64,000 bases of DNA. Origin: Methylobacterium persicinum. Its GTDB lineage: Bacteria > Pseudomonadota > Alphaproteobacteria > Rhizobiales > Beijerinckiaceae. This document shows, one piece after another, positions 1 to 8,835 of this stretch (its first letter is position 1; every line of letters begins with the position of its first letter). Below the pieces are notes generated by a model that saw nothing but the letters and a program-made list of their open reading frames with translations, searched no databases and was not told the DNA's origin. The stretch lies in NCBI RefSeq assembly GCF_022179525.1, contig NZ_BPQX01000026.1, positions 1 through 64,000 on the forward strand, written 5' to 3'. The position numbers were made by a program, and so were the translations under genes.

Positions 1-332
1 GGTCCACGCCGGATGAGTACTGAGCACGAAGATCCTACTGCAAACCAATGACGCACTAGGGCTACTGATTGCCCGAGCGACAGCCGGGACGAAATTCCTG
101 GCCCAAGTCGTCCTAAAATCGATGACACGTCCTGAGCTCGCCACGTCCCGCACATCTTTGGTGGCGCAGCCACTCGTCTCCCCTGCGGCGCAGGCCTGAG
201 ATAAGTCCCATCCTTACGCGAGGATCCCTGCCCGTGATCATTGCGGGCGATCCGGCGTCAACATGCCTTCGCATCCGCATCGCACCCCCTATGCCCCTGG
301 GCCTCATCGGGACGTCGTTTCCGTGTTAGAGT
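1..332. other. No recognisable gene
   Basis: I see no convincing reading frame, RNA gene or repeat here. The short frames on either strand have no family character and look like chance open frames in GC-rich DNA. The right part must contain the promoter of the acetyltransferase gene that follows, but I could not pick a clear one. Confidence 0.5.
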
Positions 333-1061
333 GTGCGTGTCCCGTCACAATCGTCATCTGTGCGCATGATCGAGCCGCAACCCGTCTTCGATAATCTCAC
401 CCGCTATCACTTCGCCCGGGAGATTGAGCGGTGGGGCTGGACGGTGGGGGCGCATACTTACGGTCGGGCTGCCGTCCTCGAGCCCGAAATGGCACGCCTG
501 CACATCGGGCGTTTTTGTTCAATTGGCCCGGACGTCACGATTGCCCTCGGCAATCATCGAACCGACCTCGTGACGACGTACCCGTTCAAGGCTATTGCCG
601 GGATCACTGGCGGGGGCCTGTGGCACGATGCGCTCACCTGCTCCGATGATCACGCCACCCGAGGCGACGTCGTGATCGGCGATGATGTCTGGCTTGGGGC
701 GGGTAGTCTCATCCTGTCGGGCGTCACAATTGGAACCGGCGCGGTTGTCGGCGCCGGGTCCGTGGTCCGGCGCGATGTACCGCCCTACGCCATCGTCACC
801 GGCGATCCCGCAGGGGTCATCCGATATCGGTTCGATCATGAGACGATCGCCCGACTTCTGAGTGTGGGATGGTGGGCGTGGTCAGACGACTTGATCGCTC
901 AGTTCATGCCGCTCATTCTGGGAAGCAACATCAACGCGTTCCTGGAGGCCGCCGAGGCGCGTGAGGATGCCGGCTTACCGCGGGCTCGGGCCAAACCCGC
1001 CTCACCCAAAAGAAAGCCTTCGCGGAGAGCGACGTCGTCACGCCAGGATGTACGCTCCTGA
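333..1061 (+). CDS. CatB/Vat-like hexapeptide acetyltransferase
   Basis: This is a left-handed beta-helix acetyltransferase of the xenobiotic (Vat/CatB) type, which transfers acetyl from acetyl-CoA to a hydroxyl group on an antibiotic or a sugar. The frame shows the family signature [13 protein letters not shown], then a loop with NHRTD whose His is the usual catalytic base, then hexapeptide turns ([31 protein letters not shown]) and [18 protein letters not shown]. The last 35 residues are basic and low in complexity. The start is a GTG at 333; an ATG at 366 is equally possible because neither has a good ribosome binding site. It stands alone, so the substrate cannot be told from context. Confidence 0.82.
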   Translation: MRVPSQSSSVRMIEPQPVFDNLTRYHFAREIERWGWTVGAHTYGRAAVLEPEMARLHIGRFCSIGPDVTIALGNHRTDLVTTYPFKAIAGITGGGLWHDALTCSDDHATRGDVVIGDDVWLGAGSLILSGVTIGTGAVVGAGSVVRRDVPPYAIVTGDPAGVIRYRFDHETIARLLSVGWWAWSDDLIAQFMPLILGSNINAFLEAAEAREDAGLPRARAKPASPKRKPSRRATSSRQDVRS

Positions 1062-1551
1062 GTTTCAATAGAGCTTTGCTTGGCCTTCCAAGCGTCATCG
1101 TGGCATCCTTGCTCACGAAAGCCGCCCTTCCGCCCGGGTGAACAGCTTTGTGCTCGGACCGATGGTGAGGGCTCTCCTCACGTTGGCAGAGCAGGCTGCC
1201 CTCTGCCGGCTCAGGCCCTCCGGCTTCCTGAATTCCGCAACCGTTGCGCAGGTGCCTACCGGGAATTCCGAAGCCCTGACTGCTCAAGCACCGTGTTGGC
1301 AGCGCTCGATTGCCTCACCCCGCCGCGATATGGTTGGACGGTCCCCGCCCGGTGTCGATTCCTGCTCGACTGACGAGACGCCACCGAGCGGAACCGTCCC
1401 ACACGGCGCTCAGGACCGCGCCGCCTAAGACCACATACACCGGCAGCGACGACAACGGGCGCTGCTCTGGCGCGATCACACAGATCATATCCCTGCGGGC
1501 AGCTGGCTGGCATCCCAATTGCCCGCCAATGCGCTACGATTCACGGAAGGC
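1062..1551. other. No recognisable gene
   Basis: The stretch between the convergent ends of the acetyltransferase and the glucanase gene holds only short overlapping frames on both strands with no recognisable motif. I see no clear terminator hairpin and no repeat of the families found elsewhere in the window. Confidence 0.45.
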
Positions 1552-3141
1552 TCATGCGAGCAACAAGCCATCGGCCGTGTGGACCGTGAATGCCGCTCCC
1601 TCATCGACCCACCCGGTTCCCGCTGCGCCGTGATTGATGCCGTAGGCCTCGGCACTGGAGGCCAAATGGTGGAGGCCGGTGGTGGTGTTGTAGAACCTCT
1701 CCAGTGTTTCCATGCCAGGGGCACCTGTGTTCGCCGCGTAAACTTCGAAGGCGACTCCCTCGTAGTGGTAGGTGCCGTTGCTTGCGATGATTTGATCCCG
1801 CTCCGTGGTGCTAGCGGTAAAGAAGTGTGTCCCAGATTTACTATCGAAAAAGCGGAATACGTCTTCGGTCCCCGCCCCTTTGTCCGGAGACGCCCAGCTT
1901 ACACCCTCGTAGTTGTAATAGGGAATGGTTGCTTTGATCTGTTCGGCTTCCGAGGCACTCGCCGTGAAGAAATGATCCCCCGTATGCGTGTCGTAAAAGC
2001 GATAGACTCCGCTGAGATGGTCCGATGCGTTAGTATTGGAACTTGCTGTCGCGCCTGCCGCCGGGTTGACGACGGTTGCCGTATCGGCTGCGGATGTCGT
2101 CGTGGCGACAGCCGCTTGCGAAGAGGTCGTCGAAGTCGCCGCAACAGCCGCGGTGGTCGTATTGCTGACTGTCGCGCTGTCGGTCGTATGGGTTGCCGAG
2201 GTATCCGTTGCCGAGCTGACGGGCGTCACGGTGCCGGTCGACGCCGTGTCGACCGATTGCGTGGCCGCCGGCGCACTCACGGCCGTCGTGGGTGAAACGC
2301 TCGCAACCGGTTTCGCCACCGTCGCGCCGTAGGTCCCAGGATCGTTGCCATCCGGCGCGGAAACCGTGTCCTGCGCGATCGCGACGGCATTTGGGGCATT
2401 CGAATAGGCCCGGATGTAATCGATCGACGACGAGATAGGCACACCGGCGGCGTCTGCGTCCGATTGCGTCGCCAGGTCGGCCAACAGATACATCGGCCCG
2501 TGCATGTCGCTCGGCGTCGCCTGCGACCCGACCAGATGGCCATCGACATAGAAACTGATCTTGTCGGCTTCCCAGTCCATCCCGTAGGTATGATATCCGG
2601 GAGAGCTGGTCAGCTCGCTGTAGACCTGCAGTTCCTGCTGCCAATTTTGGTTCGGCGCGGCGTCCGTCGTATGGATCGTGCTGTAGACGCCCTTGTCGTT
2701 GGCGCCATAATGCTCGACAACATCGAGCTCCTGCCAACGACCAGCATTATTGGGGTCGGGCAGCGAATTGACCGGCAGAAGCCAGAATGCGTCCCACGCG
2801 CCCTTCAGGGACGAGAAGTCGGCGCGGATCTCGAAATAGCCGTAGGTCTGCGAGAAGTTGCCCTGCGTCGTGATCAGGCCGGATTCCCAGCTGCCGGGAT
2901 ATCCGGCGCTCGTCTGGTCAGGAACGGCCGTGATGGTCAGAGCGCCCCCAGCCACATGGAACGGGTCGTAACCCGAGGCGGGATCGACGAAGGAGGAGTG
3001 ACCGAACCCGATGTCCGAGTTGGCATCGTACCGCCATTCCTGGCGGATATCCGCCCAGGTGGTTCCCGCACCGGTTTGGGAAATACTGCGCGTGTTGAAT
3101 TCGTCGTCGAAGGTCAGTTTGTAACCGGTCAGATCGAGCAT
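1552..3141 (-). CDS. GH16 glycoside hydrolase with three DUF5648 repeats
   Basis: This is a probable extracellular beta-glucanase or exopolysaccharide depolymerase. Residues 8-250 form a glycoside hydrolase family 16 jelly roll; the active-site strand reads ELDVVE at 138-143, matching the family ExDxxE pattern with E138 as nucleophile and E143 as acid/base. A Ser/Thr/Ala-rich linker of about 110 residues follows (260-372). Three C-terminal repeats begin near 379, 428 and 480 with the pattern xRFYDxxTGxHFFTAS, which I assign to DUF5648. The ATG has GAGG seven bases upstream. There is no N-terminal signal peptide, as in rhizobial glucanases exported by type I secretion; that route is inference here. 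Confidence 0.85.
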   Translation of the reverse strand: MLDLTGYKLTFDDEFNTRSISQTGAGTTWADIRQEWRYDANSDIGFGHSSFVDPASGYDPFHVAGGALTITAVPDQTSAGYPGSWESGLITTQGNFSQTYGYFEIRADFSSLKGAWDAFWLLPVNSLPDPNNAGRWQELDVVEHYGANDKGVYSTIHTTDAAPNQNWQQELQVYSELTSSPGYHTYGMDWEADKISFYVDGHLVGSQATPSDMHGPMYLLADLATQSDADAAGVPISSSIDYIRAYSNAPNAVAIAQDTVSAPDGNDPGTYGATVAKPVASVSPTTAVSAPAATQSVDTASTGTVTPVSSATDTSATHTTDSATVSNTTTAAVAATSTTSSQAAVATTTSAADTATVVNPAAGATASSNTNASDHLSGVYRFYDTHTGDHFFTASASEAEQIKATIPYYNYEGVSWASPDKGAGTEDVFRFFDSKSGTHFFTASTTERDQIIASNGTYHYEGVAFEVYAANTGAPGMETLERFYNTTTGLHHLASSAEAYGINHGAAGTGWVDEGAAFTVHTADGLLLA

Positions 3142-3687
3142 CGACGTACCTCAAGCAGACGCTTCCGACCCAACCACGTACAGATTACCAACCACCTAAG
3201 GACATTCGGCGAAAGCATCCGTTTACCGAGTGGTTCATCGCCAACTTGGTCGCAGCATGAAATAGTATCCATGCATCGTGGGGCACGCAGGCGTGAGATC
3301 GATAAGCGCCGTGCCCGCAAGCTTCAGGATGTAGTAACCTTCTTTTCAGCGCGCGATGCCCTTCGGGCCTCATACAGGAAAACTTATCCTTGCTGGTCTT
3401 CGCCGTTGGTGCGGAGAGTGCGGACGATGCCGCTCGTCTGAGGTTGTTTGTGGCCAAGGCAAGATACGGGGCAATGCCACGATCCAGGCAGCCGATCGCT
3501 GCAGCCTGCAGGCCGATCCCGACGAGGTCGCGGAGCGCTTGCGGCCCTTTTGATGGCACCACAGCCGGCCGTTGAACGGCGGCCCGGGACCGAGCCCTGC
3601 GCCCCGCTGCGGAACCATGACCGCGAACGGTGCTTGCCACGTGCATGCTCCGATGTCCGGGCAGATCAGAAGGACTTCCCCTCCTCG
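3142..3687. other. Intergenic, no gene recognised
   Basis: The region lies upstream of the GH16 gene (which reads left) and of a small exported-protein gene (which reads right), so it should hold both promoters. Open frames of 60-240 codons occur on both strands but none has family features, and the long minus frame is antisense to the exported-protein gene. Confidence 0.4.
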
Positions 3688-4020
3688 ATGACGACGGTTC
3701 GATCCTCCCATGCCCGCGCCGGTTCAAACGGCTTCCGCGTCGCCGGCCTTCTCGTGGCCGCGAGCCTTGCGCTAGCCGGTCCCGCGGCGGCCCAGTCCGC
3801 CAAGAGCGCCGTCGATCAGCCGACGGCTGGAACGCTTCCGCCGGGGACATCGACGGTGAAGGGCAGCGGGTCCGCGCGCGACACGGGCAACGGCCAGGTC
3901 GCACCGCCCAGCGCGATCCAGTCCTCGACGGATGTGATGCAGGGTGGCGGATCGGTCCAGAGCAAGACCCAGGGGGGAACGACGGATCCGATCAAGCATC
4001 TCCCCAAGGACATGCGCTGA
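3688..4020 (+). CDS. Small exported protein of unknown function
   Basis: The frame encodes 110 residues with a clear Sec signal peptide: a basic start, a hydrophobic core (VAGLLVAASLALAG) and a cleavage site after PAAA, followed by a Gln. The mature part of about 75 residues is rich in Ser, Thr, Gly, Gln and Pro, lacks Cys, and ends in KHLPKDMR. I do not recognise a family. The frame is open upstream to 3448, but the signal peptide makes the ATG at 3688 the likely start; a weak AGAAGGA lies about 14 bases before it. No partner gene is apparent. Confidence 0.6.
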   Translation: MTTVRSSHARAGSNGFRVAGLLVAASLALAGPAAAQSAKSAVDQPTAGTLPPGTSTVKGSGSARDTGNGQVAPPSAIQSSTDVMQGGGSVQSKTQGGTTDPIKHLPKDMR

Positions 4021-4248
4021 CGGACATGCGCTGACGGGGACCGGCCCACCCGGATTCGCCGCGCACCGCCACGAACCAGGGTGCCGAGGGAGCCCGGCGC
4101 CGAAGGCTCTTACTTTCCAAATGACTGCGGCGGCCGACCCAGGGCACGGATTGTAAACCCTAAGTTGCCGCAAAAACGCTGTTTTAACCGCCTGAAAACC
4201 CGCCGAGCGCAGGAGATGACGTAAGCAAAAGAAACGTAGGCAGGCAAA

Positions 4249-4716
4249 GTGCTATCGCGGGAACTAGCTCGTAAACTGGTAAAGCTGCTTCCCTTGCTGG
4301 CAAGCGAGCAGGATGGCGAGGTCGCCGGCGCGGCACGAGCGATCACCCGCGCACTCGCCGCCGACAACCTCGATCTGCACGACCTCTCCCGGCTGTTGAC
4401 GGGTCGAGCCAGTGCCGACAGCGCTCGGCACGATCACGCCAATCCCAAACCTCCCCACCCCGGAGAGACGCCGGAGGAGAGACGCTCCGAACCCCGGTTC
4501 AGACGCGTCCTGTTGACGGGAAAGATTCTGCTTCCCAACGGCGGAATCATCGATTGCAAAGTCAGGAACCGGTCTGCGGATGGCGCTCTCCTCCAGTTGG
4601 CGAGCCTGATCGGTATCCCGGACCAATTCGTTCTGCGGTTTCCATCGACCAACGAGGCTTTTGGCGTGGAAATAATCTGGCGCGGCGAGCGCGAGATCGG
4701 CGTCCGGAGGATATGA
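4249..4716 (+). CDS. PilZ-domain protein
   Basis: This is a 155-residue protein with a C-terminal PilZ domain, the usual bacterial receptor for cyclic di-GMP. The two ligand motifs are visible: RSEPR at 79-83 (RxxxR) and NRSADGA at 107-113 (a D/N-x-S-x-x-G variant). Residues 1-52 form a separate helical segment rich in Leu and Ala, followed by a short polar linker. The start is a GTG. The domain is short, ending soon after the last strand, as in many alphaproteobacterial single-domain PilZ proteins. The gene is alone, so which process it controls cannot be inferred. Confidence 0.8.
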   Translation: MLSRELARKLVKLLPLLASEQDGEVAGAARAITRALAADNLDLHDLSRLLTGRASADSARHDHANPKPPHPGETPEERRSEPRFRRVLLTGKILLPNGGIIDCKVRNRSADGALLQLASLIGIPDQFVLRFPSTNEAFGVEIIWRGEREIGVRRI

Positions 4717-4938
4717 CCGGGCCCCGCGTCACGCGGTCGGATCCAGTAGCCGTCTTCAAACCCGCTTTCGTCCGCTCCGCGCAAAACCCCACTGCGATCG
4801 CCTGAAGCCCATCGGCCGCTAATCGTCACGGCGCTCCTTGCCCGGACTCGTTCCGGATGCACGAGGGCCGACGTCGGCGCTGTCCGTGCGGTGATCGGCC
4901 CAATCGCCACCGCGCGGCCGCGCGGCTAGAGCGTCTTC

Positions 4939-5085
4939 CGGGAAATTGGATCACGTCATCACCGCTGTCATTGCGAGCGAAGCGAAGCAACCCAGGGATC
5001 CGCTCAGGTCTGAGATGTCCCGCTGCCCTGGATTGCTTCGCTTCGCTCGCAATGACGGAAAGCACGCGATCCAAGGATTTCCGAA
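4939..5085. repeat. Dispersed palindromic repeat, family B
   Basis: The core 4967-5056 is an inverted repeat: GTCATTGCGAGCGAAGCGAA on the left is matched by its complement ending CTCGCAATGAC on the right, around a spacer with CCAGGGATCC and CCCTGGATT. Imperfect outer arms (GGAAATTGGATC and GATCCAAGGATTTCC) extend the palindrome to 4939-5085. Related copies lie at 52541-52634 and 56986-57079, with a fragment at 20314-20343. This copy sits upstream of a methyltransferase gene. Confidence 0.8.
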
Positions 5086-5292
5086 ACTGTGTCAGACGAA
5101 CCGCCGTCGGAGCTGAACGCCCACCGCCCCGATGCAGGCGGTCCGCCGCCCACCGGATTGGCCTCGGAGCGATCCTGGATCTCACCGTGTCCCATCGCAA
5201 GCGAGTCCCGGCCCGGCCGGGCGTCCCTCCCCACCGGCCGATGCTCTGGCGGGCCGGGACATGGGCGCAACGTCCACACTGCGGGTTACCCA

Positions 5293-6063
5293 ATGCATCC
5301 CCATGAGAGCAGCAGGCGCGAGCGGCGCATCGCCGTCGCGCTGGGCGTCTTGTGCCACATCCTCTTCGTCCTCGGAGTCGGGACGATGATGGTGGCGATG
5401 TTCTATGGGATGAGCCGGTCCCTCGGCCGGCTCGGCTCCCCCTGGGCCGGAATCGCCAACGGGTTGCTGCTGCTCCAGTTTCCGATCCTCCATTCCCTAC
5501 TGTTGAGCCGGTCGGGCCGGCGCTTCATGAGCAACTTTGCCCCCGGCGGTCTCGGCGCAAAGCTGTCCACCACCATCTACGCGACGGTGGCATCCCTGCA
5601 GGTCGGGCTGCTGTTCGCGCTCTGGACCCCGAGCGGCGTCGTCTGGTGGCAGGCCGAGGGGCCGGCCCGCGTCGTCCTGTGCCTGTGCTACGCGGCGTCC
5701 TGGCTTCTCTTGTTGAAGTCCATCATCGATGCGGGCCTCCCCGTGCAGATCGGGCTGCTCGGCTGGTGGGCGGTCGCGCGGGGTCGAAAGCCGGTCTACC
5801 CGCCGATGCCGCGCCAGGGGCTGTTCCGCTTCTGCCGCCAGCCGATCTACCTCGCCTTCGCGCTCACCCTCTGGACGGTGCCGACCATCACGCCGGACCA
5901 GCTGTGCGTCGCCCTGGTCCTCACCGCCTATTGCGTGCTCGGCCCCCTGTTCAAGGAAGCGCGGTTTCACCGGATCTTCGGGGCGGAGTTTGCGGGCTAT
6001 CAGCGGAGCGTGCCCTACTTCCTGCCCCGGCTTCCCCGGCGGAGCCGGCAGGACGTCGAATGA
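5293..6063 (+). CDS. Membrane methyltransferase, MddA/NnrU/ICMT-like
   Basis: This 256-residue polytopic membrane protein belongs to the isoprenylcysteine/phospholipid methyltransferase superfamily. Its C-terminal part (PRQGLFRFCRQPIYLAF, then KEARFHRIFGAEFAGYQRSVP) has the layout of methanethiol S-methyltransferase MddA and NnrU, using S-adenosylmethionine at the membrane face. About five hydrophobic helices precede it. The frame is open upstream to 5089, but family similarity begins just after the ATG at 5293. It overlaps the next methyltransferase by ATGA, so the two are translationally coupled. Its substrate may be a thiol or, given the adjacent type III PKS genes, a lipid-like polyketide; the latter is inference. 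Confidence 0.7.
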   Translation: MHPHESSRRERRIAVALGVLCHILFVLGVGTMMVAMFYGMSRSLGRLGSPWAGIANGLLLLQFPILHSLLLSRSGRRFMSNFAPGGLGAKLSTTIYATVASLQVGLLFALWTPSGVVWWQAEGPARVVLCLCYAASWLLLLKSIIDAGLPVQIGLLGWWAVARGRKPVYPPMPRQGLFRFCRQPIYLAFALTLWTVPTITPDQLCVALVLTAYCVLGPLFKEARFHRIFGAEFAGYQRSVPYFLPRLPRRSRQDVE

Positions 6064-6764
6064 CCGACAGCGGCACCAGCCTCTACGACCGCCACGGTCC
6101 GGATTGGTGGGGCGGCTCGACGCGCTGGCTCCGGCAATTGTCCAAGCTCGTCCCCGCACGCCTCGCCCGGTTCGACCCGGTGGTCGGCGACTGGCGCGGG
6201 CTCGCCGTGCTCGATCTCGGCTGCGGCGGCGGCTTCATGGCCGAAGCCCTGGCCCTCCGGGGTGCCGCTGTGACGGGGGTCGATCCCTCGGAACCGGCGC
6301 TCGAGGCGGCCCGCAGTCACGCGGCCGAGGGCTCGCTCTCGATCGCCTACAGGCAGGGCGTCGGCGAGGCGATCCCGGTGGCGACGGGCAGCATGGACGT
6401 CGTCGTCTGCGTCGACGTGCTGGAGCATGTCGATGACCTCGACAGGGTACTCGACGAGGTGCGCCGCGTCCTGAAGCCCGGGGGCCTGTTCCTCTTCGAT
6501 ACGGTCAACCGCACGTGGCTCGCCACGCTGGTGATGGTCCGGTTCGCCGAAACGATCCTGCGGATCCTGCCGCCGGGCACCCACGAGCCCGACCGGTTCG
6601 TCCGGCCCGAGGAGCTCCGCGCGGCGCTGTCAGCCCGCGGCTTCACGGTGCCGCCCTTCGTCGGGTTCGGGCCGCGCGGGCTCGATTCCCGCGGGGATTT
6701 CACCTTCGGGCCGCTCCCGACGACGGCGGTGCTGTATCTCGGTCAGGCCCGGGCACCCGGGTGA
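6060..6764 (+). CDS. UbiG-like class I SAM-dependent methyltransferase
   Basis: The 234-residue protein is a soluble Rossmann-fold methyltransferase resembling UbiG, which O-methylates phenolic rings. Motif I is VLDLGCGGGFMAEAL, followed by GVDPSE (acidic end of strand 2) and DVVVCVDVLEHVDD, with KPGGLFLFDTVNR in the post-motif region. The ATG overlaps the stop of the upstream membrane methyltransferase. Its 3-prime end overlaps the convergent efflux-pump gene by 22 bp. Because a type III PKS makes phenolic or pyrone rings, methylating such a product is a reasonable guess; a true ubiquinone role is less likely at this position. Confidence 0.8.
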   Translation: MTDSGTSLYDRHGPDWWGGSTRWLRQLSKLVPARLARFDPVVGDWRGLAVLDLGCGGGFMAEALALRGAAVTGVDPSEPALEAARSHAAEGSLSIAYRQGVGEAIPVATGSMDVVVCVDVLEHVDDLDRVLDEVRRVLKPGGLFLFDTVNRTWLATLVMVRFAETILRILPPGTHEPDRFVRPEELRAALSARGFTVPPFVGFGPRGLDSRGDFTFGPLPTTAVLYLGQARAPG

Positions 6765-8335
6765 GGATCGTCCCCGGCCTCCCGCCAGGGGACGGGCGAA
6801 CCGACGAAGAGCAACGTCACCACGGCGCCGAGGGTCAGGACCGCCACCAACGCCCAGGCCTCGCCGATCGCCTGCGCCAGGGCGGCCCGGCCGACGAGCT
6901 GCTCCAGCGCGGCCTTAAGCGCGGGCGTGAGCCGGCTCTCGCCGTCCTTGAGGGCGGCCACCGGGATCCCGAGGCTGATGGCCGTCGCCGCATCGCCCGC
7001 CGCGAGGCGTTCGAGGATCCCACGGCCGATGGCCGGCGTCCGGCCGAACACCAGCGAGCCGATCAGGGCGAGGCCCACGGCGCCGCCGAGGTTGCGCATC
7101 AGGTTGAACAGGCCGCTCGCATCGGGCACGCGGGCCGGGGGGAGATGCCCCAGGGCGAGGCGGGTCGGCGGCAGCAGACAGAACATGATCGCGCAACCGC
7201 GGATCACCTGGGGCCAGAACATCGCATCGTAATCGGCCAAGGGCCCGTCCCAGGCACTCAATCCGAGGCCGACGCCGAACAGCACGAAGCCGAACAGGGT
7301 GAGGATGCGCCCGTCGATCCGGCGTTCCAGGATCACCGCCAGCGGCGCTGTGCAGAGCTGCGCCACGCCGGTCACGAGCATGATCTGCCCGATCCTCAAG
7401 GGATCGTGGCCGCGGACCAGGGCGAGGAACACGGGCATTAGGTAGATCATGCCGAACAGCCCGATACCGAGCACGAAGCTGAGGATGCACCCCATGGCGA
7501 AGGCGCGGTCGCCGAGGAGGCGCAGGTCGACGATCATGATCCTCGCCCGCAGCGTGCGGAACGCGAAGGCCCCGGCGGACGCGGCGCTGTAGGCGAGAAG
7601 GCCGAGCACCGGCCCGGAGAGCCAGCCGTTCTCCGGCGCCTGGGTGAGGCCGATCTCCAGGGTCGCGAGGCTCGAGGCCAGGAGGGCGAGGGCCGTCAGG
7701 TCGATGGCGCGCAGGCGATCGAGCGCCGTGTCGTCGCGTGGTAGCTGCAGCGCGCCGCAGAGGGCCGCCGCGATGCCGGGCGCGACGTTGATGAGGAACA
7801 GCCAGTGCCACGCGAAGGTCTGGGTGATCCACCCGCCGATCACGGGGCCGACCGTGGGCGCCAGGACGGCGAGAACACCGGCCAGCGTCGTGGCGATGCC
7901 CTGCCGCTTCGGCGGGAACAACAGGAAGACGGCGGAGAACACCGCGGGGATGAGCGTGCCCCCGGCAAAGCCCTGGACCACGCGCCATGCGATCAGCGAC
8001 GCGAAGCCCGTGCTCGCCGCGCAGCCCACCGAGGCGATGGTGAAGAGCGACACCGCCAGGACGAACAGCCAGCGCATCGTCAGGGCCCGCGTCAGCAGAC
8101 CCGTGAGCGGAATGGCGACGACCTCGGCGACCAGATAGGCGGTCTGGATCCAGGTCATGGCGGCGGGCGGGATGCCCAGGGCCTCCTGGATGGTCGGCAG
8201 TGAGGTCGCCACCACCTGGACGTCCAGGATCGCCATGAACATGCCGACGCACATGGCGACGAAGCCGAGCGTGTGGGTCCCCGTCCCGGTCCCTGCCCGG
8301 GTGCGGGAGGACGGCTTGTCCTGCACTATCGTCAC
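6743..8335 (-). CDS. DHA2-family MFS efflux transporter
   Basis: The 530-residue protein has about 14 hydrophobic segments and the EmrB/QacA-like features of the DHA2 drug:proton antiporters: DVQVVATSLPTIQEAL after the first helix, TYLVAEVVAIPLTG-type helix 2, and GPVIGGWI in helix 5. The start is a GTG at 8335 that overlaps the stop of the upstream methyltransferase gene as GTGA; the frame stays open further upstream but within that gene. It is the last gene of the PKS, methyltransferase and transporter operon and would be expected to export the polyketide or protect the cell from it. Confidence 0.88.
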   Translation of the reverse strand: MTIVQDKPSSRTRAGTGTGTHTLGFVAMCVGMFMAILDVQVVATSLPTIQEALGIPPAAMTWIQTAYLVAEVVAIPLTGLLTRALTMRWLFVLAVSLFTIASVGCAASTGFASLIAWRVVQGFAGGTLIPAVFSAVFLLFPPKRQGIATTLAGVLAVLAPTVGPVIGGWITQTFAWHWLFLINVAPGIAAALCGALQLPRDDTALDRLRAIDLTALALLASSLATLEIGLTQAPENGWLSGPVLGLLAYSAASAGAFAFRTLRARIMIVDLRLLGDRAFAMGCILSFVLGIGLFGMIYLMPVFLALVRGHDPLRIGQIMLVTGVAQLCTAPLAVILERRIDGRILTLFGFVLFGVGLGLSAWDGPLADYDAMFWPQVIRGCAIMFCLLPPTRLALGHLPPARVPDASGLFNLMRNLGGAVGLALIGSLVFGRTPAIGRGILERLAAGDAATAISLGIPVAALKDGESRLTPALKAALEQLVGRAALAQAIGEAWALVAVLTLGAVVTLLFVGSPVPWREAGDDPHPGARA

Positions 8336-8835
8336 ACCGGCACCGCCGGGCCCACGGCCAGCGCCCGGTTCTCGGCCCGGATTCGCACGACGAGGATAGC
8401 CGCGTTGAGGGCGCTGAACAGGAGCGCGAACCAGGGCAGGTGGAAGGTCAGGGGCAGCACGGCGATCTCGGACGCCACGACGACATAGTTGGGGTGGGAC
8501 AGCCAGCGGTAGGGTCCGGTGGCGACCAGGGGGCGGCCGGGTGCGATGATGATGCGCGTCGTCCAGCGCGGACCGAGGGTCGCGATGACCCAGACGCGCA
8601 GGAGCTGGAGCAGGCCGAACAGGGCGAGCCAGACCGGCTGAACCGGCGCGTTCCAGGCGAAGTACCACAGGCCGGCGAGCCACAGCGCGTGGACCGCGAT
8701 GATGCCGGGGTAATGCCCCGGCGCGACTTCGACCGCGCCGGCGGCGAGCAGGCGCCGGGTGTTGCGGCGCGCGAGGACGAGCTCGCCGAGCCGCTGAACG
8801 GTCACGAGCGCCAGGATCAATGTCGCGAAAGTCAC
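8332..8835 (-). CDS. ICMT-family methyltransferase, BpsB-like
   Basis: This 167-residue membrane protein is an isoprenylcysteine carboxyl methyltransferase family member with about four helices. The conserved core is GPYRWLSHPNYVVVASEIAVLPL, with R and H positions as in the family, and a C-terminal RIRAENRAL. Small proteins of this type sit next to type III PKS genes in many bacteria, for example Bacillus bpsB, where they methylate alkylpyrones. Here it overlaps the PKS stop by four bases and the transporter start by four bases, so the three genes are a tight operon. Assignment as the tailoring enzyme of the PKS product is inference from that arrangement. Confidence 0.82.
   Translation of the reverse strand: MTFATLILALVTVQRLGELVLARRNTRRLLAAGAVEVAPGHYPGIIAVHALWLAGLWYFAWNAPVQPVWLALFGLLQLLRVWVIATLGPRWTTRIIIAPGRPLVATGPYRWLSHPNYVVVASEIAVLPLTFHLPWFALLFSALNAAILVVRIRAENRALAVGPAVPV

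Noticed and set aside
3610-3640. Possible EcfG promoter (GGAAC) before the small exported protein
   Set aside because: No CGTT follows at 16 or 17 bases.
3185-3904. 239-codon minus-strand frame
   Set aside because: It runs antisense through a gene with a clear signal peptide on the plus strand, has no motif I recognise and shows the composition of a chance frame.
5352-6059. Long plus-strand frame running through the MddA-like gene into the UbiG-like gene
   Set aside because: Only the part from 6060 has methyltransferase motifs; the upstream part is the out-of-frame shadow of the membrane methyltransferase and is Arg/Pro-rich without family character.
8336-8683. N-terminal extension of the DHA2 transporter frame
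   Set aside because: It lies wholly within the BpsB-like gene in another frame and has no membrane segments; the GTG at 8335 overlapping the upstream stop is the better start.
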